DNA of 64,000 nt from Methylomonas sp. (GTDB taxonomy: Bacteria > Pseudomonadota > Gammaproteobacteria > Methylococcales > Methylomonadaceae), in assembly GCF_023228165.1 (NCBI RefSeq), contig NZ_JALOBS010000010.1:95819-159818 (forward strand), given 5' to 3'. The notes beneath the pieces are model-generated. The model saw only the letters and a program-made list of their open reading frames with translations, was not told where the DNA came from and did not search any database. Positions 1 through 7,343 of the stretch are shown here, one piece after another (within the stretch, counting starts at the first letter, position 1; each line of letters opens with the position of its first letter). Made by a program: the position numbers and the translations under genes.

Positions 1-822
1 AACACCGCCAACTCCGGCAGTCGCGGCAAGGCCATGATCAGCCCCAAGCTGAGTTTGGTGATAGGTCCTTGGTACGACACCGAATATTTCTTCAATATCG
101 GTTATGGCTATCATTCCAACGACGCACGAGGCACCACTCTGCAGCTTAATCCAGTCGATGGTTCGGCTGCGGTTGACGACCAAGGCAACTCGAACGCCAG
201 AATCCGTCCGGCCGCATGGTCGCGCGGCGGCGAAGCGGGGATACGTACTAACTATATCCCCGGCCTGAACAGTACCTTTGCTTTATGGTGGCTGGAATCC
301 AGCGAGGAATTGGTGTTCGTCGGCGATGAAGGCACCACCGAAGTCAACGGCAAATCCCATCGCTACGGTATCGAATTGACCAATTACTATAAGCCGACCG
401 ACTGGTTGACTCTGGATGCCGACTACGCCTTGAGCACGGCGCGCTTTGCGGAAATACCCGCTGGCGCCACCGACAACTTTGTGCCCAATTCGGTAGGTCG
501 GGTGGTTAGCGCCGGCGCCACGCTGGTAGCGCCGAACGGTTTGTTCGGTACCCTGAGATTTCGTCATTTCGGCGCGGTGCCGCTGGATGAGTCCGGTACC
601 TTTTGGGCCGGCGATACCAACATCGTCAACTTGGGAGCGGGTTATAAGCAGAAGCAATACAAATTCGAAATCGATATTTTCAACATCCTGGGCTCGCAAA
701 GCAACGATATTGCCTATGCCTACGGTTCTGCCTATCCCAACGGGGCGGCCGCCGCTACCGGTATTTTGAAACACCCGGTGGAACCTCGCATGGTGCGCGG
801 CACGATTACCATTAATTTCTAG
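1..822 (+). CDS. TonB-dependent receptor, C-terminal part (runs off the left edge)
   Basis: The reading frame is open from the first base, so the gene begins outside the window; about 273 residues are visible. It shows the alternating aromatic and polar strands of an outer-membrane beta-barrel, including stretches on TLDADYALS, GLFGTLRFRHFG and KFEIDIFNILGS, and it ends in a C-terminal phenylalanine (ITINF), the usual barrel assembly signal. These features fit the last strands of a TonB-dependent receptor. The cargo cannot be read from this part. The HupE/UreJ-like gene follows after 10 bases, so the two are probably cotranscribed and may handle the same metal, which is inference from position. 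Confidence 0.8.
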   Translation, partial: NTANSGSRGKAMISPKLSLVIGPWYDTEYFFNIGYGYHSNDARGTTLQLNPVDGSAAVDDQGNSNARIRPAAWSRGGEAGIRTNYIPGLNSTFALWWLESSEELVFVGDEGTTEVNGKSHRYGIELTNYYKPTDWLTLDADYALSTARFAEIPAGATDNFVPNSVGRVVSAGATLVAPNGLFGTLRFRHFGAVPLDESGTFWAGDTNIVNLGAGYKQKQYKFEIDIFNILGSQSNDIAYAYGSAYPNGAAAATGILKHPVEPRMVRGTITINF

Positions 823-832
823 GGATAAGCGC

Positions 833-1948
833 ATGGGATGTTTTAGTGCCGGTTATGGCAGAGGGCTGGTTGCGCTGGTTTTACTGTTGCAAGCCGCTTG
901 GGTTTGGGCTCACGCGCCTGGACTTAGTTCGCTGGATGTGGCCTTAAAATCGGATCTGATCGAGGTCAGAGTGACGTTTGCCTTGCAGGACATCGAGGCT
1001 TTTTCGCCGATGGACAGCGATTTGGATGCGGAGGTATCCGATAGCGAACGCGAAGCCGCCAAACCCGGCATCGCCCAGTTGTTGGCCGGGCAGCTGCGCA
1101 TTGCGGTGGACGGAGACGATGTGACCCCGGTCGAACCGGGGCAAGTCAGTTTCGACGGCCAGAACAATGCCCATGTCCAATTTCGGTACCCTGCGGTACC
1201 GAAACAGCAGTTGTTGGTGCAATCGACCTTTTTGGCATTATTACCCGATGGCCATCAGCAATACCTGATCGTCAGGGATGCCAACGGCAAAGCGCTGGCT
1301 GAAAAAATGCTGGTCAAGCAGGACGACCGGTTGAGTCTCCCATTTGCCGGTGCGGCGGACGGGCGGAGGCCGGCGTCGACGCATGCCGTGTTGAATACCG
1401 TCAGCGATTTTTTTAAACTGGGCATAGAGCACATCGTTACTGGTTACGACCATTTGTTGTTTTTGTTGGCTTTATTGGTGGTAACCCATAGTTTTTGGCC
1501 GGCTTTAAAAATTATTACCTTTTTTACGCTTGCTCATTCGCTGACCCTGGCGCTAGCCGGGTTGAATTTGGTCGATTTACCCAGCAGTTTTGTGGAGCCT
1601 TTCATTGCCGCCACTATTATTTACGTCGGGGTTGAAAACCTTATTCGCGGCGATCATCCCAAAGGCCGGCATTGGCTGACTTTCGGGTTTGGCTTGATCC
1701 ACGGTTTCGGCTTTGCCGGGGCGTTGCGGGAGATGGAAATTACCTCGGGCGACACCGGTATTCTGTTACCGCTAGTGTCATTTAATTTGGGCATAGAAAG
1801 CGGACAAATCGCGGTCGCCGCCGTGGTGCTACCCATGATCTGGTGGTTGAATAATAAGGTAGCGATAGCCGGGAAATTCTTGAAGGGCTGTTCGATAGCA
1901 GTCAGTTTGATGGGGACGTATTGGTTGCTGGAAAGAACCGTTTTGTAA
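833..1948 (+). CDS. HupE/UreJ-like membrane protein with periplasmic N-terminal domain
   Basis: The 371-residue protein starts with a signal peptide ending near WAHA. A soluble domain of about 160 residues follows, then a C-terminal multi-helix membrane domain with FKLGIEHIVTGYDHLLFLLALL and FGFGLIHGFGFAGAL segments typical of the HupE/UreJ_2 family. Conserved His and Asp residues inside the helices (GIEH, GYDH, IHGFGF) suggest metal permeation or sensing; related proteins are linked to nickel or cobalt, but the ion is not proven for this subgroup. The ATG follows an AGGGATAA ribosome site. The gene lies 10 bases after the TonB receptor, so outer- and inner-membrane steps of one uptake route are plausible. 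Confidence 0.8.
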   Translation: MGCFSAGYGRGLVALVLLLQAAWVWAHAPGLSSLDVALKSDLIEVRVTFALQDIEAFSPMDSDLDAEVSDSEREAAKPGIAQLLAGQLRIAVDGDDVTPVEPGQVSFDGQNNAHVQFRYPAVPKQQLLVQSTFLALLPDGHQQYLIVRDANGKALAEKMLVKQDDRLSLPFAGAADGRRPASTHAVLNTVSDFFKLGIEHIVTGYDHLLFLLALLVVTHSFWPALKIITFFTLAHSLTLALAGLNLVDLPSSFVEPFIAATIIYVGVENLIRGDHPKGRHWLTFGFGLIHGFGFAGALREMEITSGDTGILLPLVSFNLGIESGQIAVAAVVLPMIWWLNNKVAIAGKFLKGCSIAVSLMGTYWLLERTVL

Positions 1949-1967
1949 TCGATACCGCAAACACGGT

Positions 1968-2015
1968 ATTTCGGCGCCATAACCCCCACTCCCGCGGGAG
2001 TGGGTGAGGAGAATT
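1968..2015. repeat. REP-like palindromic repeat, copy 1
   Basis: A 20-base perfect palindrome lies at 1985-2004 (CCCACTCCCG and its complement), flanked by a TTTCGGC block on the left and GAGGAGAATTT on the right. The same arrangement recurs near 16.06 kb, 51.47 kb and 59.08 kb, always between genes. It sits just after the HupE-like gene and may act in mRNA 3'-end formation. Confidence 0.7.
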
Positions 2016-2162
2016 TACATCCGACATTTGAAATTCGGGCAGTATAACTAGCAAAATAAAACACCTGAAAAAGCCATGTAAGGTTTCCGCGTGCAGTGCG
2101 ACCAAAATCAGGTAGTCATAAATTGGCTGACTTAATCGCAATTTCAAGCTCGGGTGAAGCAC

Positions 2163-2333
2163 ATGAATCGTTATCTATTAAATCGTCTTTCCGCTATATT
2201 TTGGATAGTGTTGATATTCAGTTTATTCGCCAAAAAAGCGGCGGCCGATGAGTTCCCCGTCGATTTTAACGATATCGGCGGTTTTATGTCGCCGGCGGCC
2301 GTTATACCGACCATGCCCGGGTTCGTTAATTGA
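2163..2333 (+). CDS. Small exported peptide, hypothetical (56 residues)
   Basis: ATG at 2163, stop at 2331-2333. The product begins MNRYLLNRLSAIFWIVLIFS and continues to a probable signal-peptidase site at AKKAAADE, leaving about 27 mature residues rich in Phe, Pro and Gly and without cysteine. The strong positive-hydrophobic-AxA layout is the main reason to believe it. No family is recognised. The ribosome site (GGGTGAA) is only fair. It lies between the HupE-like gene and the Slp lipoprotein on the same strand and could be the start of that transcript. Confidence 0.4.
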   Translation: MNRYLLNRLSAIFWIVLIFSLFAKKAAADEFPVDFNDIGGFMSPAAVIPTMPGFVN

Positions 2334-2442
2334 GCAAGGTTTTCGAGACAGCGCAATGAACCGTTCAATAGGCTAAATGTCTGAAGGGGCGGTAGGGATA
2401 GACGCCAAATCACTTGGCGGATCATTTTAGGAGGAAGACATC

Positions 2443-2973
2443 ATGAAAAATTTGCTATTTGTGCTGTTTGCGATTGCGCTATCCGGCTGCGCCAGCCATA
2501 TCCCTTTAGCGATCAGAAAACCGCCCGAACCCAATCCCATGATTGCAGATGTATTGGCGCAAGCCGATCTGCAACAGCAGCCGGTGCGTTGGGGCGGAAC
2601 TATCTTGTCTGTCGTTAATCATCCAAACGACACCGAGATCGAGATACTGGCCAAGAAGCTGGGCCGATATGGAAAACCGGTCGACGGCGACGATACCCAA
2701 GGGCGGTTTCTGGCCCGGGTGGACGGCTTTCTCGATCCGGCCATTTATGCGCATGGCCGTCTGCTGACCGTCTACGGCATCATCGATTCCTTGGTGAGCC
2801 GCAATGTTGGCGAAAAACCTTACCGGTATCCGTTGATGAAAGTGCAAAGCCAGTATTTATGGCCGCGCGAGCAGGAAAATGATTATCCGGGTTATTATCC
2901 GTATGGTTACTATGGTGCCTATGGCTTTTACCCCTACGGTTATCGGTTTGGCTTGGGTTACAGACGCTGGTAA
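2443..2973 (+). CDS. slp: Slp-family outer-membrane lipoprotein
   Basis: A 176-residue protein with a lipoprotein signal peptide and lipobox LSGC, so the mature N-terminus is a lipidated cysteine. Slp-family features follow: an N-terminal PxxI segment, VRWGGTIL, the GRFLARVDGFLDP stretch and RLLTVYG. The last 30 residues are a Tyr/Gly-rich tail (repeats of YGYY, GFYPYGY) found in several Slp homologues. The ATG follows TAGGAGGAAG, an excellent ribosome site. Slp proteins are starvation- or stress-induced outer-membrane lipoproteins of unknown mechanism. The gene converges with the radical SAM gene, with 49 bases between them. Confidence 0.88.
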   Translation: MKNLLFVLFAIALSGCASHIPLAIRKPPEPNPMIADVLAQADLQQQPVRWGGTILSVVNHPNDTEIEILAKKLGRYGKPVDGDDTQGRFLARVDGFLDPAIYAHGRLLTVYGIIDSLVSRNVGEKPYRYPLMKVQSQYLWPREQENDYPGYYPYGYYGAYGFYPYGYRFGLGYRRW

Positions 2974-3022
2974 ACCAGCAGCGTGTTCAGTCGGGGTTTG
3001 CTGGATAAGCGCGGTAAAAATC

Positions 3023-3991
3023 TCAGACGGCAGCCAGTGCGCCGCCGCAGCTGCTGCCTTGGCCGGCAGTGCAGCCGTAACAATGCGCGGCGGTGGCGAT
3101 TGGAGCACCTTTCAGCTGCGACGGGTTGAACTGGCTGATATGGGGCCGGGGGTGGTTCGCGGCAGCCAACGGCATGGTAAGCATCTGGTTGAAATCACAG
3201 TCATAGATATAGCCTTGCCAGTCGATACTGATGGTATTCAGGCACATCAGGTTGTCGAGATTCTCGGCGCGAAAGTGTTGTTTCAATAAATTCAGATAAC
3301 TATCGAAACGGCCCTGGCTGACCAGCATGCTGCCGAAGCGTTGGATAGGCATGTTGGCGATGGCAAACAGCTGGTTGAAAACGATACCGTATTCTCGCCA
3401 CAAATGCTGTTTGTAAGCCAGCTCCAGTTGATGCTGGTCGGGCGGCAGCACCGCATCTTGCGGGTTGAAGACCAAATTAAGCCGCAAGCTGCTGTCCGTC
3501 TGGCCGTAACCCAGCCGGTTAAGACGCTGTAATGCCGCCAAGCTGTCCTTGAATACGCCTTTGCCGCGCTGCTTGTCGACATTTTCTTGCAGATAACAAG
3601 GTAGGGACGCGACGATTTCCACTTGCTGATCGGCTAGAAACTCTGCTAAATCTTCATAACTCGGTTCTTCCAGGATGGTAAGGTTGCAACGGTCGATAAC
3701 CTTGATGCCGGCTTCGCGGGCAGTACGCACCAGATACATAAACTCCGGATGCATTTCCGGTGCGCCACCGGTCAAGTCCAGCGTATGAATTTGAGCGGCT
3801 TCGGCCAATGCCAGAATCCGGTCCATGGTTTCGCGGCTCATCAGCTCGGTACGTTTCGGGCCGGCGTTGACATGACAATGCACGCAACTCAGGTTGCACA
3901 GATAGCCGAGGTTAAGCTGTAAAACTTCCAGCGGCTTGCGGAAAATGGCCGGAAAGTCATTAAGGGCCAGTAGCGGTTTGGTGTCGTGCAT
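3023..3991 (-). CDS. ArsS-like radical SAM protein (DUF3641 C-terminus)
   Basis: A 322-residue radical SAM enzyme. The iron-sulfur motif CxxxCxxC is at residues 32, 36 and 39 (LCNLSCVHC), followed by DLTGGAPEMH for SAM binding. The C-terminal half carries signatures of the arsenosugar-biosynthesis ArsS family: SIDWQGYIYDCDFNQML and the cysteine-rich end HCYGCTAGQGSSCGG. In ArsS clusters the partner is normally an ArsM methyltransferase; none is present here. Instead the gene is last in a six-gene operon with a RiPP precursor, starting 2 bases after the DUF3047 gene. Modification of the peptide, or of a metal/metalloid bound by it, is a hypothesis from context only. Confidence 0.88.
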   Translation of the reverse strand: MHDTKPLLALNDFPAIFRKPLEVLQLNLGYLCNLSCVHCHVNAGPKRTELMSRETMDRILALAEAAQIHTLDLTGGAPEMHPEFMYLVRTAREAGIKVIDRCNLTILEEPSYEDLAEFLADQQVEIVASLPCYLQENVDKQRGKGVFKDSLAALQRLNRLGYGQTDSSLRLNLVFNPQDAVLPPDQHQLELAYKQHLWREYGIVFNQLFAIANMPIQRFGSMLVSQGRFDSYLNLLKQHFRAENLDNLMCLNTISIDWQGYIYDCDFNQMLTMPLAAANHPRPHISQFNPSQLKGAPIATAAHCYGCTAGQGSSCGGALAAV

Positions 3992-3993
3992 GT

Positions 3994-4641
3994 TTAATCC
4001 TTGGAGAACCAGATGTCGCCGTAAACAGCCGAAACCGAACCGTTGCTGTTGTCGGTGTCGGTCATGATGGCCACGGCATCGATGCGGCGAACATCTTCGC
4101 CAAACAATTGTTTAAAGTCGGCCCGCACATTGCGCTTCTCGGTCTGCCAGCTATTCAACGGCGCTTCCGGGCCACGCAAGGCTAGCATCATTGCATGGTC
4201 GCCGGCAAACGCATTCGGCCAAATGCGGTCCTTGGCGCTATTACTGGACCATACGTAATTGATGGCTTTGGTTTGCCAAAAGGCCAGGCCGCCTTTTACC
4301 AGCACGTAGACCCGCGCGGCGTAATCGTCGCCGGCCTTGCTTTGTTCATCCAGGCCGGGCAACCGATTGGCTATTCGCCAGGACCAGTTCAATATCGGTG
4401 TCTGCTCCAGGTCGATGGCTTGTTCCTTGAATAAGCCCGAACCCGAGGCATGACTATCCGCAACTAAAACCGTCACGCCGTCCAGCTTTTGTAGGTGGTA
4501 GCGGGTTTCGCCCTTGAAGCTTTTCCGTTCCCAACCGGTTAGGTGATTTTGGCTGAATTCTCCCAGTCTGACATTAGAGTCTGCTACTGCAGCAGGGAGC
4601 GTGAAAGCCGACAATACTAGCCAAGCGAATTTTTTTATCAT
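3994..4641 (-). CDS. DUF3047 family exported protein
   Basis: A 215-residue protein with a signal peptide ending near PAAVAD. The core matches DUF3047: a predicted beta-sandwich with LNWSWRIANRLPG, GDDYAARVYVLVKGG, INYVWSS and a late VAIMTDTDNSNGSVSAVYGDIWF segment. Its biochemical role is unknown; the fold resembles carbohydrate- or ligand-binding jelly rolls. It is fifth in the RiPP operon, 8 bases after the DoxX gene and 2 bases before the radical SAM gene, so coexpression is nearly certain. It could be the periplasmic partner that holds or delivers the modified peptide, which is inference. Confidence 0.82.
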   Translation of the reverse strand: MIKKFAWLVLSAFTLPAAVADSNVRLGEFSQNHLTGWERKSFKGETRYHLQKLDGVTVLVADSHASGSGLFKEQAIDLEQTPILNWSWRIANRLPGLDEQSKAGDDYAARVYVLVKGGLAFWQTKAINYVWSSNSAKDRIWPNAFAGDHAMMLALRGPEAPLNSWQTEKRNVRADFKQLFGEDVRRIDAVAIMTDTDNSNGSVSAVYGDIWFSKD

Positions 4642-4649
4642 GAAGGGGT

Positions 4650-5207
4650 TTAGTCGGTGGATAGGCGTGTTTTCAAGTAGTTGTCGAGACTCAAACGGCC
4701 CGCGCCGCTAAACAGCAGGGTCGACAACATTAATATATACATCAAGGGTAGTTTGTAATTGCCGTATCCGTGATCGGAAATGGCGTAACCTTTCCATAAC
4801 TCGTTCAAACTCTGCCAATCGGCCGGCCAGTGTACGGCTGCTATAGCGACCACGCTCAAGACGATTAGTGCCGCGCTGAAAAAGCGAGTCATAAAACCCA
4901 GCAGCAGGGCCAAGGGGGCGATGATCTCCAGGCCGGTCGCCAGCGTCCAGCTAAAGTCGGCCGGTAACATATTAAACGGAAACGGAAAGTTTAACTCGGT
5001 GAACCAATTTTCACCCTGCAGTTTTTCCAGACCGGCCTCGCCGAATTCGTAAGCCAGCAGCAGGCGTAAAAACGTCGGCGCCAATGTTGGTGCGTGCCGG
5101 TCCAGCCAATGACTTAATTGCCGCGGCAGTGCGCGGATCCGGGCAATGCCGGCGCTAATTTCGCAGCTGATGCAGGACGAGCCGGGAGATGTTTGGGTTT
5201 GGTTCAT
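4650..5207 (-). CDS. DoxX-family membrane protein of the RiPP operon
   Basis: A 185-residue membrane protein with about four hydrophobic helices and DoxX features (FLRLLLAYEFGEAGLEKL, then LATGLEIIAPLALLLGFMTR). The cytosolic N-terminus carries CISC at residues 12-15, a possible metal or disulfide site. DoxX proteins are standard fourth members of bufferin/Hvf operons, where they are proposed to support export or redox steps at the membrane. The start codon overlaps the DUF2063 stop by four bases (ATGA), indicating translational coupling. An unusual stretch, NFPFPFNMLP, precedes the second helix. Confidence 0.85.
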   Translation of the reverse strand: MNQTQTSPGSSCISCEISAGIARIRALPRQLSHWLDRHAPTLAPTFLRLLLAYEFGEAGLEKLQGENWFTELNFPFPFNMLPADFSWTLATGLEIIAPLALLLGFMTRFFSAALIVLSVVAIAAVHWPADWQSLNELWKGYAISDHGYGNYKLPLMYILMLSTLLFSGAGRLSLDNYLKTRLSTD

Positions 5208-5974
5208 AAGTGTGCTCCAGAAACATGGGCCGGACGCGTATCGACTATTGCGCCACGATGGTGTAGTTCCAGCAAGGCGTGCATGCCGAACTGCATGAAT
5301 TGAGTGGAGGCGGCTGCATCCAGCCCGCTGCCAAGGTTGTCCAAGGCTTGTCGACCGGTATAGCCGTTACAAAGTAGGCGCACCAGCCGGGCTGTGGCCG
5401 GATTGAGTGCTACGAATTGGACCTGGTCGTTGCTATCCCGAAACCCTAATATATGGGTGGGGCCGGCCGGCGGTGTCTTAGGCTGAAACGTCGGGCTGAT
5501 GTCTTGTACCGGCCAGCGGTAATGCAGTAACTGCTTGACCGGGGTAAACAGTGGTACATCGTGAAACAGTTGATGGTCTGTCAGCGCTTTGACAGGCACT
5601 GAAGCCGCTTCGGCAATCGACAGTTGTAATTCTAGCCATTCAAAATGAGCCAGTTCGGCAAGAAAAGGCTTGTCGCCGGCTTGTTGGCGTTCCAGATGCA
5701 GATACTGTAAAAATTCGTCGGGTATTTGCCGGTAATACGGCGAACCACAGCGGTGTTCGGCGATGAAATCCAACAGCAAAGCACGCCATTCCTCGCCTGG
5801 CAGAATGCGATGGATAACCGGAAAGCAGGCCGACAGGCTTTCGTCGAATTTGTTATAAAGCAGTTCGACATAGACCGCCAGGCGTTCGGCGGCAAATCCT
5901 GGCGGTACCTTCGCTGCTTGCGGCCGGCGTAAGTAATCCAAAAAAAGCCGTTGTTGTGTTTGCAAGGCTGTCAT
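5204..5974 (-). CDS. bufC: DUF2063 (BufC/HvfC-type) RiPP partner protein
   Basis: A 256-residue protein matching the DUF2063 family: the N-terminal helical DNA-binding-like domain opens with QQRLFLDYLR and continues through RLAVYVELLYNKFDESLSACFPVI, and a smaller C-terminal domain follows from about residue 165. In characterised relatives this protein binds the precursor leader and forms an obligate complex with the DUF692 enzyme to modify core cysteines. It overlaps the DUF692 gene by four bases upstream and the DoxX gene by four downstream. Assignment by family and gene order is strong; the exact chemistry here is untested. Confidence 0.88.
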   Translation of the reverse strand: MTALQTQQRLFLDYLRRPQAAKVPPGFAAERLAVYVELLYNKFDESLSACFPVIHRILPGEEWRALLLDFIAEHRCGSPYYRQIPDEFLQYLHLERQQAGDKPFLAELAHFEWLELQLSIAEAASVPVKALTDHQLFHDVPLFTPVKQLLHYRWPVQDISPTFQPKTPPAGPTHILGFRDSNDQVQFVALNPATARLVRLLCNGYTGRQALDNLGSGLDAAASTQFMQFGMHALLELHHRGAIVDTRPAHVSGAHL

Positions 5975-6843
5975 GCTGATGCCTCGAGATGTTGATTGGC
6001 CTCCCAGCGGCCTCCATGTAACTTTTGTAGCGTGGCAATGCGTTCCACTTCGGGCAGCAATTCCACTAATGGCGGAATATTGCTGTCGCGCTCTACCAGG
6101 GTCGGAAAGGTACCGAAAAGCCGGTAGGCTTCGTCCAGCAATGTCCAGACGGCTTCAATGGTGTTTTGACCATGGGTATCGATGATGAGCCCGGACGGAT
6201 CAAGGTCGTGGCCGGCAACGTGGCCATACACAATGCGCTCGCCCGGCAAGCCGCGTAAAAAAGCCAGTGGATCGTAGCCGTGATTGACGCTATTCACGTA
6301 AATGTTGTTGACATCCAGGTGCAGGTAGCAATCGGCTTCGGTCAACACGGCATTGATGAAACTCAATTCATCCATCTCCGCTTGTGGCGGTTGTAGATAG
6401 TATGAGGCGTTCTCCAACGCGATGGGCCGTTCCAAAATCTGTTGGGTTTGACGAATTCGCTCGGCCACATGTTTGACCGCTTGCTCGGTAAACGGAATGG
6501 GGTATAAGTCGTAAAAATGCCCTTCGTCACTGCAGAAACTCAAGTGCTCGGTATATAAAGCGAATTGATGTTGATCGAGAAAACGTTTTAATTCGCCTAA
6601 AAATACCACGTCGAGCGGGGCCGGGCCGCCCAGCGACAGGGCCAGGCCGTGCGCCACAAAACGGTGGCGTTCGGTCAGCCTGCGAAATTGTTTGCCCAAA
6701 TGGCCGCCAACGCCCACCCAATTTTCCGGCGATACTTCAAAAAAGTCTATGCTGTCCGCTATCTCGGCTTGTAACGCGGGTAAAAGTGCCCGGCGCAAGC
6801 CCAAGCCGGCGCCGGACAGCCCGAAAGGATGGGATGGGTTCAT
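5971..6843 (-). CDS. bufB: DUF692 multinuclear non-heme iron oxidative enzyme (MNIO; BufB/HvfB type)
   Basis: A 290-residue TIM-barrel protein of the DUF692/MNIO family, related to MbnB of methanobactin synthesis. Predicted iron ligands are present in the family order: H65 (VAHGLAL), E99/H100 (YTEHLSF), E144/N145 (ALENAS), D177 with N179/N180 (LHLDVNN), H188, H208 and H212 (YGHVAGHD), H224 (DTHGQ) and E251/D253 (VERDS). Characterised relatives oxidise cysteines of a precursor peptide to thiooxazole or related heterocycles that bind copper. The gene starts 18 bases after the precursor stop, and its stop overlaps the DUF2063 start. Confidence 0.92.
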   Translation of the reverse strand: MNPSHPFGLSGAGLGLRRALLPALQAEIADSIDFFEVSPENWVGVGGHLGKQFRRLTERHRFVAHGLALSLGGPAPLDVVFLGELKRFLDQHQFALYTEHLSFCSDEGHFYDLYPIPFTEQAVKHVAERIRQTQQILERPIALENASYYLQPPQAEMDELSFINAVLTEADCYLHLDVNNIYVNSVNHGYDPLAFLRGLPGERIVYGHVAGHDLDPSGLIIDTHGQNTIEAVWTLLDEAYRLFGTFPTLVERDSNIPPLVELLPEVERIATLQKLHGGRWEANQHLEASA

Positions 6844-6861
6844 CGGCGGCGGCTCCGATTT

Positions 6862-7197
6862 TTATTGTGCTGCTTTACCGCTGCAACCAGCTTCAGGCAT
6901 TTTACCGCTGCAGCCGCCTTCGGGCATTTTTGCGCTGCAACCGCCTTCCGCGCCTTTCATATCCTTCATGTCTTTCATTTTGTTGGCGCCGCATTTACCT
7001 TCGCCGCATTTGCCTTCACGCGCCTTGCCGCTGCAACCGGCTTCGCCGGCTTTTTCATCGGCTGCTGCTAGTTGTTGGATTGGGTTGATGCTGGACATCT
7101 CAAATGGATTTTCGCCAGCTTGAATGGAAGGGGCCGTGGCCAATAATCCGGAAGCAATTGCACCGCCCAAAGCCAGAGTCAGATTTTTTTTATTCAT
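6862..7197 (-). CDS. bufA: Exported cysteine-rich RiPP precursor, bufferin/HvfA-like, with C-terminal repeat
   Basis: The ATG at 7197 is preceded by TTTGGAG at good spacing and gives a clean signal peptide (MNKKNLTLALGG up to IQA at residue 27), so it is preferred to an upstream in-frame start at 7242. The mature part is about 84 residues with six cysteines (55, 64, 69, 87, 96, 105). Residues 61-70 are two adjacent EGKCG units, the known substrate motif of MNIO enzymes in bufferin and Hvf systems. A Lys/Asp/Met-rich linker (residues 72-82) leads to three near-identical nine-residue units E(G/A)GCS(G/A)KMP. It is first in the operon, followed by DUF692. Probable product: a periplasmic copper-binding peptide. 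Confidence 0.85.
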   Translation of the reverse strand: MNKKNLTLALGGAIASGLLATAPSIQAGENPFEMSSINPIQQLAAADEKAGEAGCSGKAREGKCGEGKCGANKMKDMKDMKGAEGGCSAKMPEGGCSGKMPEAGCSGKAAQ

Positions 7198-7227
7198 GGT
7201 GTCGTCTCCAAAGAGTAGTAAGTGTTT

Positions 7228-7256
7228 ATCAGGAAAGACCACAGTGTCTTCCTGAT
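7228..7256 (-). promoter_or_regulatory. Hairpin in the presumed 5' leader of the RiPP operon
   Basis: ATCAGGAAAGAC at 7228-7239 and GTCTTCCTGAT at 7246-7256 pair with one bulged A. The hairpin sits 31-59 bases before the precursor start on the minus strand and has no U-run after it. It is more likely an operator or leader structure than a terminator of the upstream cytochrome gene, although that alternative is open. Confidence 0.35.
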
Positions 7257-7343
7257 CACTCAGTCGGAGATCGATATGATTCCTTACAAAATTTTATTCG
7301 GGCGATACAAAATGAGATGGGTCGGCCTAACTGAGTCCGAGTA

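Noticed and set aside
7198..7242. Upstream start of the RiPP precursor
   Set aside because: It adds 15 residues before the signal peptide and lacks a ribosome site; the ATG at 7197 has TTTGGAG.
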